Both the position numbers and the translations under genes were made by a program. A stretch of 8,141 nt of DNA from JBBREP01 sp036501845 (GTDB lineage Bacteria > Actinomycetota > Acidimicrobiia > IMCC26256 > PALSA-610), in NCBI GenBank assembly GCA_036501845.1, contig DASXZO010000119.1:1-8141 (forward strand), written 5' to 3'. Under the pieces are notes generated by a model, which was given only the letters and a program-made list of their open reading frames with translations, did no database searches and was not told where the DNA came from. Every line of letters begins with the position of its first letter. Within the stretch, counting starts at the first letter, position 1. This document shows positions 1 through 5,975 of this stretch, piece by piece.

Positions 1-556
1 ACAGATACGAGCTGTTGTTGGCCTGGTGGCTGTTGCCGTGCTGCGGCCCGTAGTCGTTGAGGTGCAACTTCAGTTCGGAGAACTTCGACTGCGCGCCGGC
101 GGCGATGAGCAGGCCGTCGATGGTCTTCGTGTGCGCCGGCATTGTGTAGGTGAGCTGCGGCGCAAGCGTGATGATCTGCGGCGGAACGTACGTGGACACT
201 GACGCCGGTGACCACTGACCGAGCGGGCAGCCCCCAGAGGGATACACGGTGGCGGTTCCCGGAGTGACGTTGCTGGCGGAGTAGTTCCACGTGTTGTTCC
301 CCGCCGAGGTGACCGACGCGTACCCACCGGTCACTCCGCTGCTCACGTAGATCTTCGGGGCTGCGGTGCAGGTGGTCATGTTCACCTTGCCGCTGACCGC
401 GCCGTTAGTGGGCGGGGGAGGCGGGCTTGTGCACTGCAGGCAGCCGATGGCGATGTGGTTGGTGGCCGCCGATGCGGTGCCCACGCCGATCGCGGTGACG
501 AGGCCGGCGGCGGCGGTGAGGGTGGCGAGGCTGCGGAGGATGCGGATGGCCTTCAT
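1..556 (-). CDS. Secreted protein of unknown function (C-terminus cut by window edge)
   Basis: Reading the minus strand from the ATG at 556 gives 185 codons without a stop, to the window edge, so the gene is 3'-truncated here. The N-terminus is a clear Sec signal peptide: Lys/Arg near the start (MKAIRILRS), a hydrophobic Ala/Leu/Val core, and an ASA-A type cleavage site at about residues 28-31. The mature part starts with a CLQC cysteine pair (residues 39-42) and a proline run, then becomes Ser/Thr/Asn/Gly/Tyr-rich, as in extracellular beta-rich proteins. Two more cysteines, at about 62 and 110, could form disulfides. A strong Shine-Dalgarno AAGGAG lies 6 nt upstream of the ATG, which fixes the start. 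I do not recognise the family. It is divergent from ccr and shares its 247-bp upstream region. Export is well supported; function is unknown. Confidence 0.8.
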   Translation of the reverse strand, partial: MKAIRILRSLATLTAAAGLVTAIGVGTASAATNHIAIGCLQCTSPPPPPTNGAVSGKVNMTTCTAAPKIYVSSGVTGGYASVTSAGNNTWNYSASNVTPGTATVYPSGGCPLGQWSPASVSTYVPPQIITLAPQLTYTMPAHTKTIDGLLIAAGAQSKFSELKLHLNDYGPQHGNSHQANNSSYL

Positions 557-562
557 GTCGTG

Positions 563-568
563 CTCCTT
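563..568 (-). promoter_or_regulatory. Shine-Dalgarno site of the secreted protein gene
   Basis: The minus strand reads AAGGAG here, 6 nt before the ATG at 556. It is the best Shine-Dalgarno match in the window and decides the start of the left-edge gene. Confidence 0.75.
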
Positions 569-641
569 GGCGATGTGGCCGACCCGGTGCCGGCTTGTCC
601 TCCACAGCGTGCGCCCGAACGGGATCGGCGTCGTTGCCCCG

Positions 642-647
642 CGTCAA
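642..647 (-). promoter_or_regulatory. Possible -35 box (TTGACG) for the left-edge secreted protein gene
   Basis: The minus strand reads TTGACG, a near-perfect -35 hexamer. No convincing -10 box is found 16-18 bp further on (TCCCGT at 17 bp), so this is only a candidate. The 24-bp palindrome ends 5 bp upstream of it, where an operator or activator site could act. Confidence 0.2.
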
Positions 648-651
648 CCAC

Positions 652-675
652 CGAAGTTGTCGGCCGACAACTTCG
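652..675. promoter_or_regulatory. Perfect 24-bp palindrome, candidate operator
   Basis: The left half CGAAGTTGTCGG is followed with no spacer by its exact reverse complement CCGACAACTTCG. The next base on each side breaks the symmetry, so the palindrome is exactly 24 bp. It lies between the divergent starts of the secreted protein gene (556) and ccr (804). A site of this form is typical of a homodimeric (or pair-of-dimers) transcription factor such as a TetR-type regulator, but the regulator cannot be named from the sequence. A terminator is unlikely because neither flanking gene ends here. Confidence 0.6.
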
Positions 676-701
676 CCTACCGTGGCGGAGCCGCCTACCG
701 T
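674..701. repeat. 10-bp direct repeat beside the palindrome
   Basis: CGCCTACCGT occurs at 674-683 and again at 692-701, an 18-bp period, with the first copy overlapping the end of the palindrome by 2 bp. The bases between are only loosely alike. It could be part of a regulator binding region or a chance tandem duplication. Confidence 0.4.
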
Positions 702-730
702 TGCCGCTCCGGCCGAGCGTGGACGAGCGG

Positions 731-736
731 CATACT
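731..736 (+). promoter_or_regulatory. Candidate -10 box (CATACT) upstream of ccr
   Basis: CATACT matches four of six bases of TATAAT and fits the NANNCT pattern of the other candidate -10 boxes in this window. Transcription would begin near 743-745, giving a leader of about 60 nt that contains the repeat element. An ATG stands at 745, 8 nt after the box. No good -35 hexamer is seen at the right distance. Confidence 0.3.
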
Positions 737-744
737 CCGCAACG

Positions 745-780
745 ATGCGCCCAGCGAGGGAAGGCCGACCGGCCCCGTGA
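745..780 (+). CDS. Possible 11-residue leader peptide upstream of ccr
   Basis: A short frame runs from ATG at 745 to TGA at 778-780 and encodes MRPAREGRPAP. The ATG lies 8 nt after the candidate -10 box, the spacing expected for a leaderless start. Its stop overlaps the GTG of the next mini-ORF in a GTGA arrangement. A similar frame (6012-6071) precedes the carboxylase gene, but small indels put the shared DNA in a different frame there, so the peptide itself is not conserved. Treat as speculative. Confidence 0.2.
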   Translation: MRPAREGRPAP

Positions 781-803
781 GCGCAGCGAACAAGAGGTAA
801 GAG
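753..803 (+). repeat. Repeat element copy 1 (leader and ribosome binding site of ccr)
   Basis: This stretch aligns almost base for base with 6046-6094. The shared parts are AGCGAGG, AAGGCCGACCGG, CCCGTGAGCG, AGCGAACAAGAGGTA, then a start codon followed by CCG. Copy 1 differs by one extra G, one extra C, GCA for GAA, and a few bases near the start codon. It contains a GGCC-GACC-GGCC inverted repeat (763-774), a GCGCAGC mini-hairpin motif (781-787) and the Shine-Dalgarno-like AAGAGGT (792-798). A mini-ORF GTG...TAA (777-800, MSAANKR) ends 3 nt before the ccr ATG, in the same frame. Confidence 0.75.
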
Positions 804-2162
804 ATGCCGAGTGCGATCGACGCCATCCGCGACGCCATTGTGAGCGACGCGCCCGCCGCCACCTTCGCCGAACTTCCGTTGCCCGAGGCGGTGCGCGGCG
901 CGCTCGTGCGGGCCGACGACCAGGAGATGTTCGGCGACCTGCCCGACGAGGAGCGCGACCCGCGCAAGTCGACCCGCGTCGAAGAGTTCCCACTGCCCGA
1001 ACTCGCGCCCGACGAGGCCTTTGTGGCGGTGATGGCGAGCGCGATCAATTTCAACACGGTGTGGACGTCGATTTTCCGTCCGCTGCCCACATTCGGTTTC
1101 CTGCAACGCCTCGGGCGCGAGAGCGTGTGGGGCAAGCGCCACGACTTGCCGTATCACGTGATGGGGTCGGACGCGAGCGGCGTTGTGTTGCGCGTGGGCA
1201 GTGCCGTGCGTAACTGGAAGCCGGGCGATCGCGTCACGGTGCAGTGCAACCACGTCGACGACCAGGACCCGTCGGCGCACGACGACTCGATGATGGCCAC
1301 GAACCAGCGCATCTGGGGCTTCGAGACGAACTTCGGCGGGCTGGCCGAGATCACGGTGGTGAAGGCGAACCAGTTGATGCCCAAGCCCGAGCACCTCACG
1401 TGGGAAGAGGCCGCGTGCAACGGGCTGTGCAACTCCACGAGCTACCGGATGATCGTGTCGCGCAACGGTTCTGCGATGCAGCAGGGCGACGCCGTGCTGG
1501 TGTGGGGCGCCACCGGTGGCATCGGCGCGTACGCGGTGCAGTACGTGCTGAACGGTGGTGGCACGCCGGTGGGCGTGGTGTCGTCGGAGTCGCGCGCGCA
1601 GCTCTTGCGCGACATGGGCTGCGAAGCGGTGATCGACCGCCGGGCCGAGGCCTACAAGTTCTGGAAGTCCGACACCGAGCAGGACCCCAAGGAATGGTTG
1701 CGGCTCGGCAAGAAGATCCGAGAGCTCGTGGGTCGCGACGTCGACATCGTGTTCGAGCACCCCGGACGCCAGACGATGGGCGCGTCGGTGTTCGTGGCGC
1801 GCCGCGGTGGTTTGATCATCACCTGCGCCGCCACGAGCGGCTACATGATCGAGTACGACAACCGTTACCTGTGGATGAACCTCAAGACGTTGAAGGGTTG
1901 CCACTTCGCCAACTACCGCGAGGCAACCGCCGCGAATCGCCTGATCGGTGAGGCGAAGATCCACCCGACGCTCTCGAAGGTGTTCCCGCTCGAGCGCACC
2001 GGCGACGCGGCGTACGACGTGCACAAGAACCTCAGTGAAGGCAAGCTCGGTGTGCTGTGCCTCGCGCCCGAGGAAGGTCTCGGCGTGCGCAACGAGGAGC
2101 TGCGCGCCGAGCACATCGACCAGATCACGCTGTTCCGTCGCCACGCGGCCGCGCAGGGCTGA
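804..2162 (+). CDS. ccr: Crotonyl-CoA carboxylase/reductase
   Basis: A 452-residue protein of the usual length for Ccr, in the zinc-independent MDR (quinone reductase-like) superfamily. The enzyme reductively carboxylates crotonyl-CoA with NADPH and CO2 to (2S)-ethylmalonyl-CoA, the key step of the ethylmalonyl-CoA pathway, in the cytoplasm. The GroES-like domain carries INFNTVWTS (81-89) and GFETNFGGLAE (172-182). The nucleotide-binding domain has WGATGGIGAYA (234-244), and a conserved CHFANY follows at 366-371. The four residues known to hold CO2 in the Kitasatospora enzyme (Asn81, Phe170, Glu171, His365) appear to match Asn84, Phe173, Glu174 and His367, so a true carboxylase is likely rather than a plain crotonyl-CoA reductase. 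The start is supported by AAGAGGT 5 nt upstream inside the repeat element and by an in-frame TAA at 798-800, which rules out upstream starts. No defect seen. Confidence 0.95.
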   Translation: MPSAIDAIRDAIVSDAPAATFAELPLPEAVRGALVRADDQEMFGDLPDEERDPRKSTRVEEFPLPELAPDEAFVAVMASAINFNTVWTSIFRPLPTFGFLQRLGRESVWGKRHDLPYHVMGSDASGVVLRVGSAVRNWKPGDRVTVQCNHVDDQDPSAHDDSMMATNQRIWGFETNFGGLAEITVVKANQLMPKPEHLTWEEAACNGLCNSTSYRMIVSRNGSAMQQGDAVLVWGATGGIGAYAVQYVLNGGGTPVGVVSSESRAQLLRDMGCEAVIDRRAEAYKFWKSDTEQDPKEWLRLGKKIRELVGRDVDIVFEHPGRQTMGASVFVARRGGLIITCAATSGYMIEYDNRYLWMNLKTLKGCHFANYREATAANRLIGEAKIHPTLSKVFPLERTGDAAYDVHKNLSEGKLGVLCLAPEEGLGVRNEELRAEHIDQITLFRRHAAAQG

Positions 2163-2170
2163 CCAAGCCG

Positions 2171-2176
2171 TACGCT
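2171..2176 (+). promoter_or_regulatory. Candidate -10 box (TACGCT), leaderless start of lipoprotein gene
   Basis: TACGCT fits the actinobacterial TANNNT -10 pattern and stands 8 nt before the ATG at 2185, placing the transcription start at or next to the start codon. No Shine-Dalgarno is present, which agrees with a leaderless mRNA. The box lies only 9 bp after the ccr stop, so read-through from ccr could also contribute. Confidence 0.4.
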
Positions 2177-2184
2177 GCCGCGCG

Positions 2185-3426
2185 ATGACGTCGCGGTGGC
2201 CCCTGGGTGCGGGCCGTGGCGGGCTCGTCGCACTCATTTCGATCGCCACAGCTGCGGCGTGCAGCTCGTCGAGCACTGCGCATGCGCACGGCCCGACCGC
2301 GACGCCCGCGCCGCTGGTGACGCACGCATCGGGTTCACTGCTCCGCACGCTCGACGTCACCACGGGCCATGCAGGTTCCGCCACCGGTCTCGGGATCGCG
2401 CTCGTCGATCGTCTCGGCGTCGGCGAGTCGAACGTGGTGGTGGGCGGTGTGGTCACCGCAAACACGACGCCGACGCTCGGCGGCCCGTGCACGCGCGGCA
2501 GCGCGATCGTGCTCGGTGTGCAGCCTTCACACGTCGCCTGGTCGGTACGAGGCTCGTCGTTGATCGGGCGCGAGGGCCCGTGGGCGCTGACGTCGCGCGA
2601 GCTTTCCGGCGGGCGAGTTGCCACCGATGTGCGCGACGCCGCGACGGGGCGGCGGCTCTGGACGAGCGACGGCACCGAAGGCCGGGCAACCACTGTGGCC
2701 GGCGACGTGGTGCTGTTCGACGGCACGATCGTGGTCGGTGGGCTGGCGTCTCGATCGACCGGCGTCGTGACCGCGCGTGACGCCGCGACGGGCCGCGTGC
2801 TCTGGCGCCACGCCGACCTACCAGGCGCCGTGCTCACGTCGTCGGGCGACGACGTGTTCGCGTCGATCGGAAAGGGATTCGGGCCGTCGAGCACGAGCGG
2901 GCTCGTGGCCATCGCCGGCCGGTCGGGCCGTGTGTTGTGGCGCCTGCCCGACGACGCGGTCACGAACTCGTCGCGCGGCACGTCGGTGGTGTCCGACGGC
3001 GACACGCTCACCGAAGTGTTCGGCGGCGACGCCGACGTGAATCGTGGCGCGGTCGCGATGGCCGAGATAACCGCCACGTCGGGCCGCGTCACGTGGCGGC
3101 GCACACTCACCACGCCGGCTCTCACTGTGGTGGACGATCCCGGTGTGCACACCGTGTACGGGTTGAACGGCGCCGGCGAACTCGAGGCGTTCGACGCGGC
3201 GACCGGCGCATCGCGATGGCACCGGCAGCTCCCCACGCCGACGCTCGACCAATTTGTCGGCGCCGACCGTGGTGTGGTGGTGATCGAGCATCGCGGCGAT
3301 CTCGACGCCTACAGCGCCGTCGACGGCCGGGTGCTGTGGCACCGCGCGGCGACCCATTCGATCGCGGCCGAGCTCGGACCCGGCGGCCTCTACGTAGGCG
3401 AGAGCACCCTCGCCTGCTTCAACTGA
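2185..3426 (+). CDS. Lipoprotein with PQQ-like beta-propeller repeats
   Basis: 413 residues. The N-terminus MTSRWPLGAGRGG followed by a hydrophobic stretch ending ATAAAC-SSSS looks like a lipoprotein signal peptide with the lipidated cysteine at residue 26. The lipobox is plain (AAAC), so simple secretion is possible. A Thr/Ala/Pro linker follows. Six PQQ_2/PQQ_3-like blade motifs of the form DAATGRxLW lie at about 151-159, 199-207, 244-252, 296-304, 337-345 and 377-385, so at least six blades of a propeller are likely. No catalytic residues of true quinoprotein dehydrogenases were recognised; such proteins often act as scaffolds or binding proteins at the cell surface. The ATG at 2185 is chosen because it precedes the signal peptide. 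The frame is open further upstream, but that part overlaps ccr. Substrate or partner unknown. Confidence 0.85.
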   Translation: MTSRWPLGAGRGGLVALISIATAAACSSSSTAHAHGPTATPAPLVTHASGSLLRTLDVTTGHAGSATGLGIALVDRLGVGESNVVVGGVVTANTTPTLGGPCTRGSAIVLGVQPSHVAWSVRGSSLIGREGPWALTSRELSGGRVATDVRDAATGRRLWTSDGTEGRATTVAGDVVLFDGTIVVGGLASRSTGVVTARDAATGRVLWRHADLPGAVLTSSGDDVFASIGKGFGPSSTSGLVAIAGRSGRVLWRLPDDAVTNSSRGTSVVSDGDTLTEVFGGDADVNRGAVAMAEITATSGRVTWRRTLTTPALTVVDDPGVHTVYGLNGAGELEAFDAATGASRWHRQLPTPTLDQFVGADRGVVVIEHRGDLDAYSAVDGRVLWHRAATHSIAAELGPGGLYVGESTLACFN

Positions 3427-3436
3427 AGCGCGCGCT
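3427..3436. other. Short palindrome between convergent genes
   Basis: The 15-bp gap between the two convergent stop codons begins with the perfect 10-bp palindrome AGCGCGCGCT. It is too short, and lacks a T-run, to call a terminator with confidence, but no other termination signal is visible between these genes. Confidence 0.2.
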
Positions 3437-3441
3437 GCGGC

Positions 3442-4569
3442 TCAGACGGTGAATGCGATCAGGTGGGTGCCGTAGGCCACGATCGCAGTGTGGTTGCGTA
3501 CCAGCGGCGCGCCCGCGGCTTGCGTGTTGGCGAGCGCGGCGTTTCCGACGGCTGTCGGCGCGCATGTGGCCTTGCCGCACCCGGCTGCGTTGAAGGTGAC
3601 GAGGCGGCCGTTGTCGGTGGCGACGAACACGCGTGCGCCAGAGACGGTCGGCGCGGTGCGGATCGGCGCGCCGGCGCTCGCGGTCCAGAGCACTTTCCCG
3701 GTCGCGGCATTGATGGCGCGCAGCACGCCGTCGGCGCCGCCGGCGTACACGACGTTATTGGCATACGCCGGTTGGCCGAGCGGCGTGTGGAACGACGCGG
3801 TCTGCCACGCGATTGCGCCGGTCTTCGCTTTGAACGCGGTCACTACTCCCGACGAATCGCTGGTGGCGATGCGGCCGGCACCGGAAGCGACCGGAGTCTG
3901 CGCGGTACCAGGCGTCGTCGTCTGCCATGTCGGTGCGCAGAGCGGCTCGTTTGGGGTCGCGGGCTTACAGCGCTGCGCTGGGTCGATGCCTTCGACGGTG
4001 GACGACACGGGCACGAACGCTTCCGATCCGACGAGCGTCGGGAGTCCGACGCTGCCCTGCCCGAACAGCACCAACCATTTCTCGCCTCCGAGTGCGAGTT
4101 CGGCCACCGCGCCGAAGCTCCCGAAGCCGCCTGTGACGCGAGTGGACGTCGTCGCGTCGGTCACGAGTTGTCCGAAGAATTGGTGCGGCGCCGGCTGCGA
4201 GGAGATCGTGAACGTGCCGTTGCCGACGGCGAAATTGCTGACGCCCGTGGCGAAGCCGCTCGTGAGCACCGAGTCAATCGTTCCGTTCCACACCGTTGGA
4301 GGTTCGAGCGCGTACCCGGGAAACTGCGACGCCAGCGACTTCTGCCAAATCGTTTCGCCATGTGCGACGACACGCGCCGTGGCGAGCTCGCCTGCGGTTG
4401 TGACGACGCCATTCGATGTGAGCACGGGCTCGTTGAGCGTGGCTGGGCTCGTAGCTCGCCACGCGACCGGCAATGCGGCCGTGGCCGTGGCGCTGGCAGG
4501 CAGAGCCGCGGGCGCCAGCGCCGCAGCGAGCACCACGACGAAACCAGCCCTGCGCACCCAGCCCCGCAC
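3442..4569 (-). CDS. Exported PQQ-like beta-propeller protein
   Basis: 375 residues from a GTG at 4569. The N-terminus MRGWVRRAGF with a Val/Leu/Ala core and an ASA or ATA cleavage site near residues 25-31 is a classical Sec signal peptide, with no lipobox cysteine. The C-terminal half has PQQ-like blade motifs KAKTGAIAW (247-255) and NAATGKVLW (287-295), then a blade broken by CGKATC (331-336). Cys201/Cys211 and Cys331/Cys336 could form disulfides. The middle is Gly/Ser/Thr-rich with weaker repeats. The start is uncertain. GTG at 4569 gives the cleanest signal peptide and has TACCGT 7 nt upstream. An in-frame ATG at 4644 would add an Arg-rich 25-residue extension without a good ribosome binding site. 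A third ATG at 4701 would overlap the epimerase gene. It converges on the lipoprotein gene and may be a distant relative of it; function unknown. Confidence 0.8.
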   Translation of the reverse strand: MRGWVRRAGFVVVLAAALAPAALPASATATAALPVAWRATSPATLNEPVLTSNGVVTTAGELATARVVAHGETIWQKSLASQFPGYALEPPTVWNGTIDSVLTSGFATGVSNFAVGNGTFTISSQPAPHQFFGQLVTDATTSTRVTGGFGSFGAVAELALGGEKWLVLFGQGSVGLPTLVGSEAFVPVSSTVEGIDPAQRCKPATPNEPLCAPTWQTTTPGTAQTPVASGAGRIATSDSSGVVTAFKAKTGAIAWQTASFHTPLGQPAYANNVVYAGGADGVLRAINAATGKVLWTASAGAPIRTAPTVSGARVFVATDNGRLVTFNAAGCGKATCAPTAVGNAALANTQAAGAPLVRNHTAIVAYGTHLIAFTV

Positions 4570-4576
4570 GCCGTGA

Positions 4577-4582
4577 ACGGTA
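4577..4582 (-). promoter_or_regulatory. Candidate -10 box (TACCGT) for the exported propeller gene
   Basis: The minus strand reads TACCGT (TANNNT pattern), 7 nt before the GTG at 4569. This spacing fits a leaderless transcript and is the main reason for preferring that start. Confidence 0.3.
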
Positions 4583-4647
4583 GGAGTGCGGGGCCGCCGG
4601 CGCAACCGGCGGTAGCGGCTCCTTCGACGGCCGAAACGGGCCATCTC

Positions 4648-4653
4648 TAAGCT
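4648..4653 (+). promoter_or_regulatory. Candidate -10 box (TAAGCT), leaderless start of epimerase gene
   Basis: TAAGCT stands 7 nt before the ATG at 4661, and no Shine-Dalgarno lies between them, so the mRNA probably begins at the start codon. The promoter faces the minus-strand propeller promoter across a 91-bp divergent region. No clear -35 box. Confidence 0.4.
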
Positions 4654-4660
4654 TCGCCGC

Positions 4661-5062
4661 ATGCTCTTCACCGAAATCGACCATGTCGCCATCGCTGTCA
4701 ACGACCTCGAAGCGGCGATCGCGTACTACCGCGACACCTTCGGATGCGAAGTCGAGCACCGCGAGTTGGTCGAGAAGGACGGCGTGGAGGAGGCCCTGTT
4801 GAAGGTGGCCGACTCCTACATCCAGTTGCTCACGCCGTCGCGACCCGATTCGCCGGTGGCGAAGTACATGGAGAAGAAGGGCGAGGGCATCCACCACGTG
4901 GGCTACCGCGTCAACGACTGCGCGCAGGCACTCGAGTCGGTGAAGTCGCACGGTTACAAGGTGATCGACGACGCGCCGCGTCCGGGTTCGCGCGGCACCA
5001 CCGTGGCATTCGTGCACCCGAAGACGGCCTTCGGCACGCTCATCGAGCTCGTCCAGGAGTGA
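4661..5062 (+). CDS. mce: Methylmalonyl-CoA / ethylmalonyl-CoA epimerase
   Basis: 133 residues, a two-module vicinal oxygen chelate (glyoxalase) fold protein of the usual epimerase length. It interconverts (2R)- and (2S)-methylmalonyl-CoA, and in ethylmalonyl-CoA pathway organisms also ethylmalonyl-CoA, using a divalent metal. The expected metal ligands are present: His8 in IDHVAIAV, Gln55 in SYIQLL, His79 in GIHHVGY, and Glu129 in TLIELVQE. Glu43 or Glu44 in GVEEALL is a likely match for the second catalytic acid. The starting ATG is supported by the conserved N-terminus (MLFTEIDHVAIAV) and by the adjacent -10 box. The 3' end overlaps the hydrolase gene by 4 bp (GTGA), suggesting translational coupling. 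With ccr and the carboxylase subunit nearby, dual use on C4 and C5 acyl-CoAs is a reasonable inference. Confidence 0.93.
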   Translation: MLFTEIDHVAIAVNDLEAAIAYYRDTFGCEVEHRELVEKDGVEEALLKVADSYIQLLTPSRPDSPVAKYMEKKGEGIHHVGYRVNDCAQALESVKSHGYKVIDDAPRPGSRGTTVAFVHPKTAFGTLIELVQE

Positions 5063-5928
5063 GCAAGGCGTCAGGGAGCGTGCGCCTTCGCGACGGGCGA
5101 TCGCTCACGTACCGCGAGACCGGCGCGCCGGACGGTGCCGCAGTGGTGCTCTTCCACGGCTCGCCCGGATCACGATTGTTCGTGCCGAGATCGACGCGCG
5201 CCGACGTTCGCCTGATCACGTTCGACCGCGCCGGCTACGGCGGCAGCGATCCACAACCCGAACGCACCGTGCTCGACACCGCGCGCGACGTCGGCGAGCT
5301 GCTCGACCACCTTGGCGTCGCGCAGGCCGGGATCGTCGGCTGGTCAGGCGGTTGCCCGTTCGCAGTCGCGACCGCGTTCGCGCTCGACACGCGCCGGGTT
5401 GGCGCGCTCGCGCTCGTGAGCGGCCCCGGCCCGCTCGACGAGGTGCCCGGCGCGTGGGACGCGCTCGGTGAGCGGCGCGGGCCAACGGCCGCGGTGGCGC
5501 GCGCCGGAGACGTGGCGCGCGCCAGCCGCGCCATCGAGCGGCACATGGCACCGTTCATCGGCGATCCGGTGTCGTTCCTCGGCACCGGCAAAGGGCCCGA
5601 CGGGGCGGTCACGCGCGCACCCGAGCATTGGCCGATGCTGCAGGACCAGATCGCCGAGGCATTGCGAACGGGTGCCTCCGGAATCGCCGGCGACCTCATC
5701 GCCGCGTGGCTTCCGTTCGGCTTCGCGCTCGCCGAAGTGCCGGTGCCCGCGGCCGTGTTCCATGCCGGGCTCGATCGCTACAACGGCCACGACATGCGCA
5801 CCTTTGCCGACCGCATTCCCGGCAGCACCCTCACCGTGTGGCCCGACCTCGGACACTTCGCGATCCTCGATCGCTTCGACGAGGTGCTCGACGCGGTGAC
5901 CGACGCCCGTGCGCCGTCGACCGGCTGA
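5059..5928 (+). CDS. Alpha/beta hydrolase
   Basis: 289 residues from a GTG that overlaps the epimerase stop as GTGA, so the two are probably translationally coupled. The fold is clear: strand plus oxyanion loop VVLFHGSPGS (29-38), FDRAGYGGSD (55-64), nucleophile elbow GWSGG with Ser96, candidate acid Asp239 in HAGLDRYNG, and catalytic His266 in DLGHFAIL. A helical cap of about 90 residues separates the two halves. There is no signal peptide, so it is cytoplasmic. The triad appears complete. Substrate cannot be read from the sequence. Position after the epimerase would allow a housekeeping acyl-CoA thioesterase or ester hydrolase role, but that is only inference. An alternative GTG at 5080 would shorten it by seven residues. 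Confidence 0.85.
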   Translation: MSKASGSVRLRDGRSLTYRETGAPDGAAVVLFHGSPGSRLFVPRSTRADVRLITFDRAGYGGSDPQPERTVLDTARDVGELLDHLGVAQAGIVGWSGGCPFAVATAFALDTRRVGALALVSGPGPLDEVPGAWDALGERRGPTAAVARAGDVARASRAIERHMAPFIGDPVSFLGTGKGPDGAVTRAPEHWPMLQDQIAEALRTGASGIAGDLIAAWLPFGFALAEVPVPAAVFHAGLDRYNGHDMRTFADRIPGSTLTVWPDLGHFAILDRFDEVLDAVTDARAPSTG

Positions 5929-5950
5929 GACCACCGACGAACCGCCCAAG

Positions 5951-5956
5951 TACCCT
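5951..5956 (+). promoter_or_regulatory. Candidate -10 box (TACCCT) upstream of the carboxylase genes
   Basis: TACCCT fits the TANNCT pattern seen before ccr, the lipoprotein and the epimerase. Transcription would start near 5964, giving a leader of about 130 nt that contains both right-hand copies of the repeat. No good -35 box is visible. Confidence 0.3.
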
Positions 5957-5975
5957 TGAGCACGCCCACTGGACG

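Noticed and set aside
652..675. Palindrome read as an intrinsic terminator
   Set aside because: Both flanking genes start, rather than end, around this region, and there is no T-run on either strand.
405..3236. Very long (943-codon) open frame on the minus strand opposite ccr and the lipoprotein gene
   Set aside because: It is an antisense shadow caused by high third-position GC. It covers two well-recognised genes, has no family resemblance, and is low-complexity Arg/His/Pro/Ala-rich.
3463..4650. Two long plus-strand frames opposite the exported propeller gene
   Set aside because: The minus-strand frame has a signal peptide and propeller blade motifs, while the plus-strand frames show neither a sensible start nor any domain.
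4570..4701. Longer N-termini for the exported propeller (ATG at 4644 or 4701)
   Set aside because: They would put an Arg-rich stretch of 25 to 44 residues before a normal signal peptide, and the longest overlaps the epimerase start. The 4644 start remains possible and is noted with the gene.
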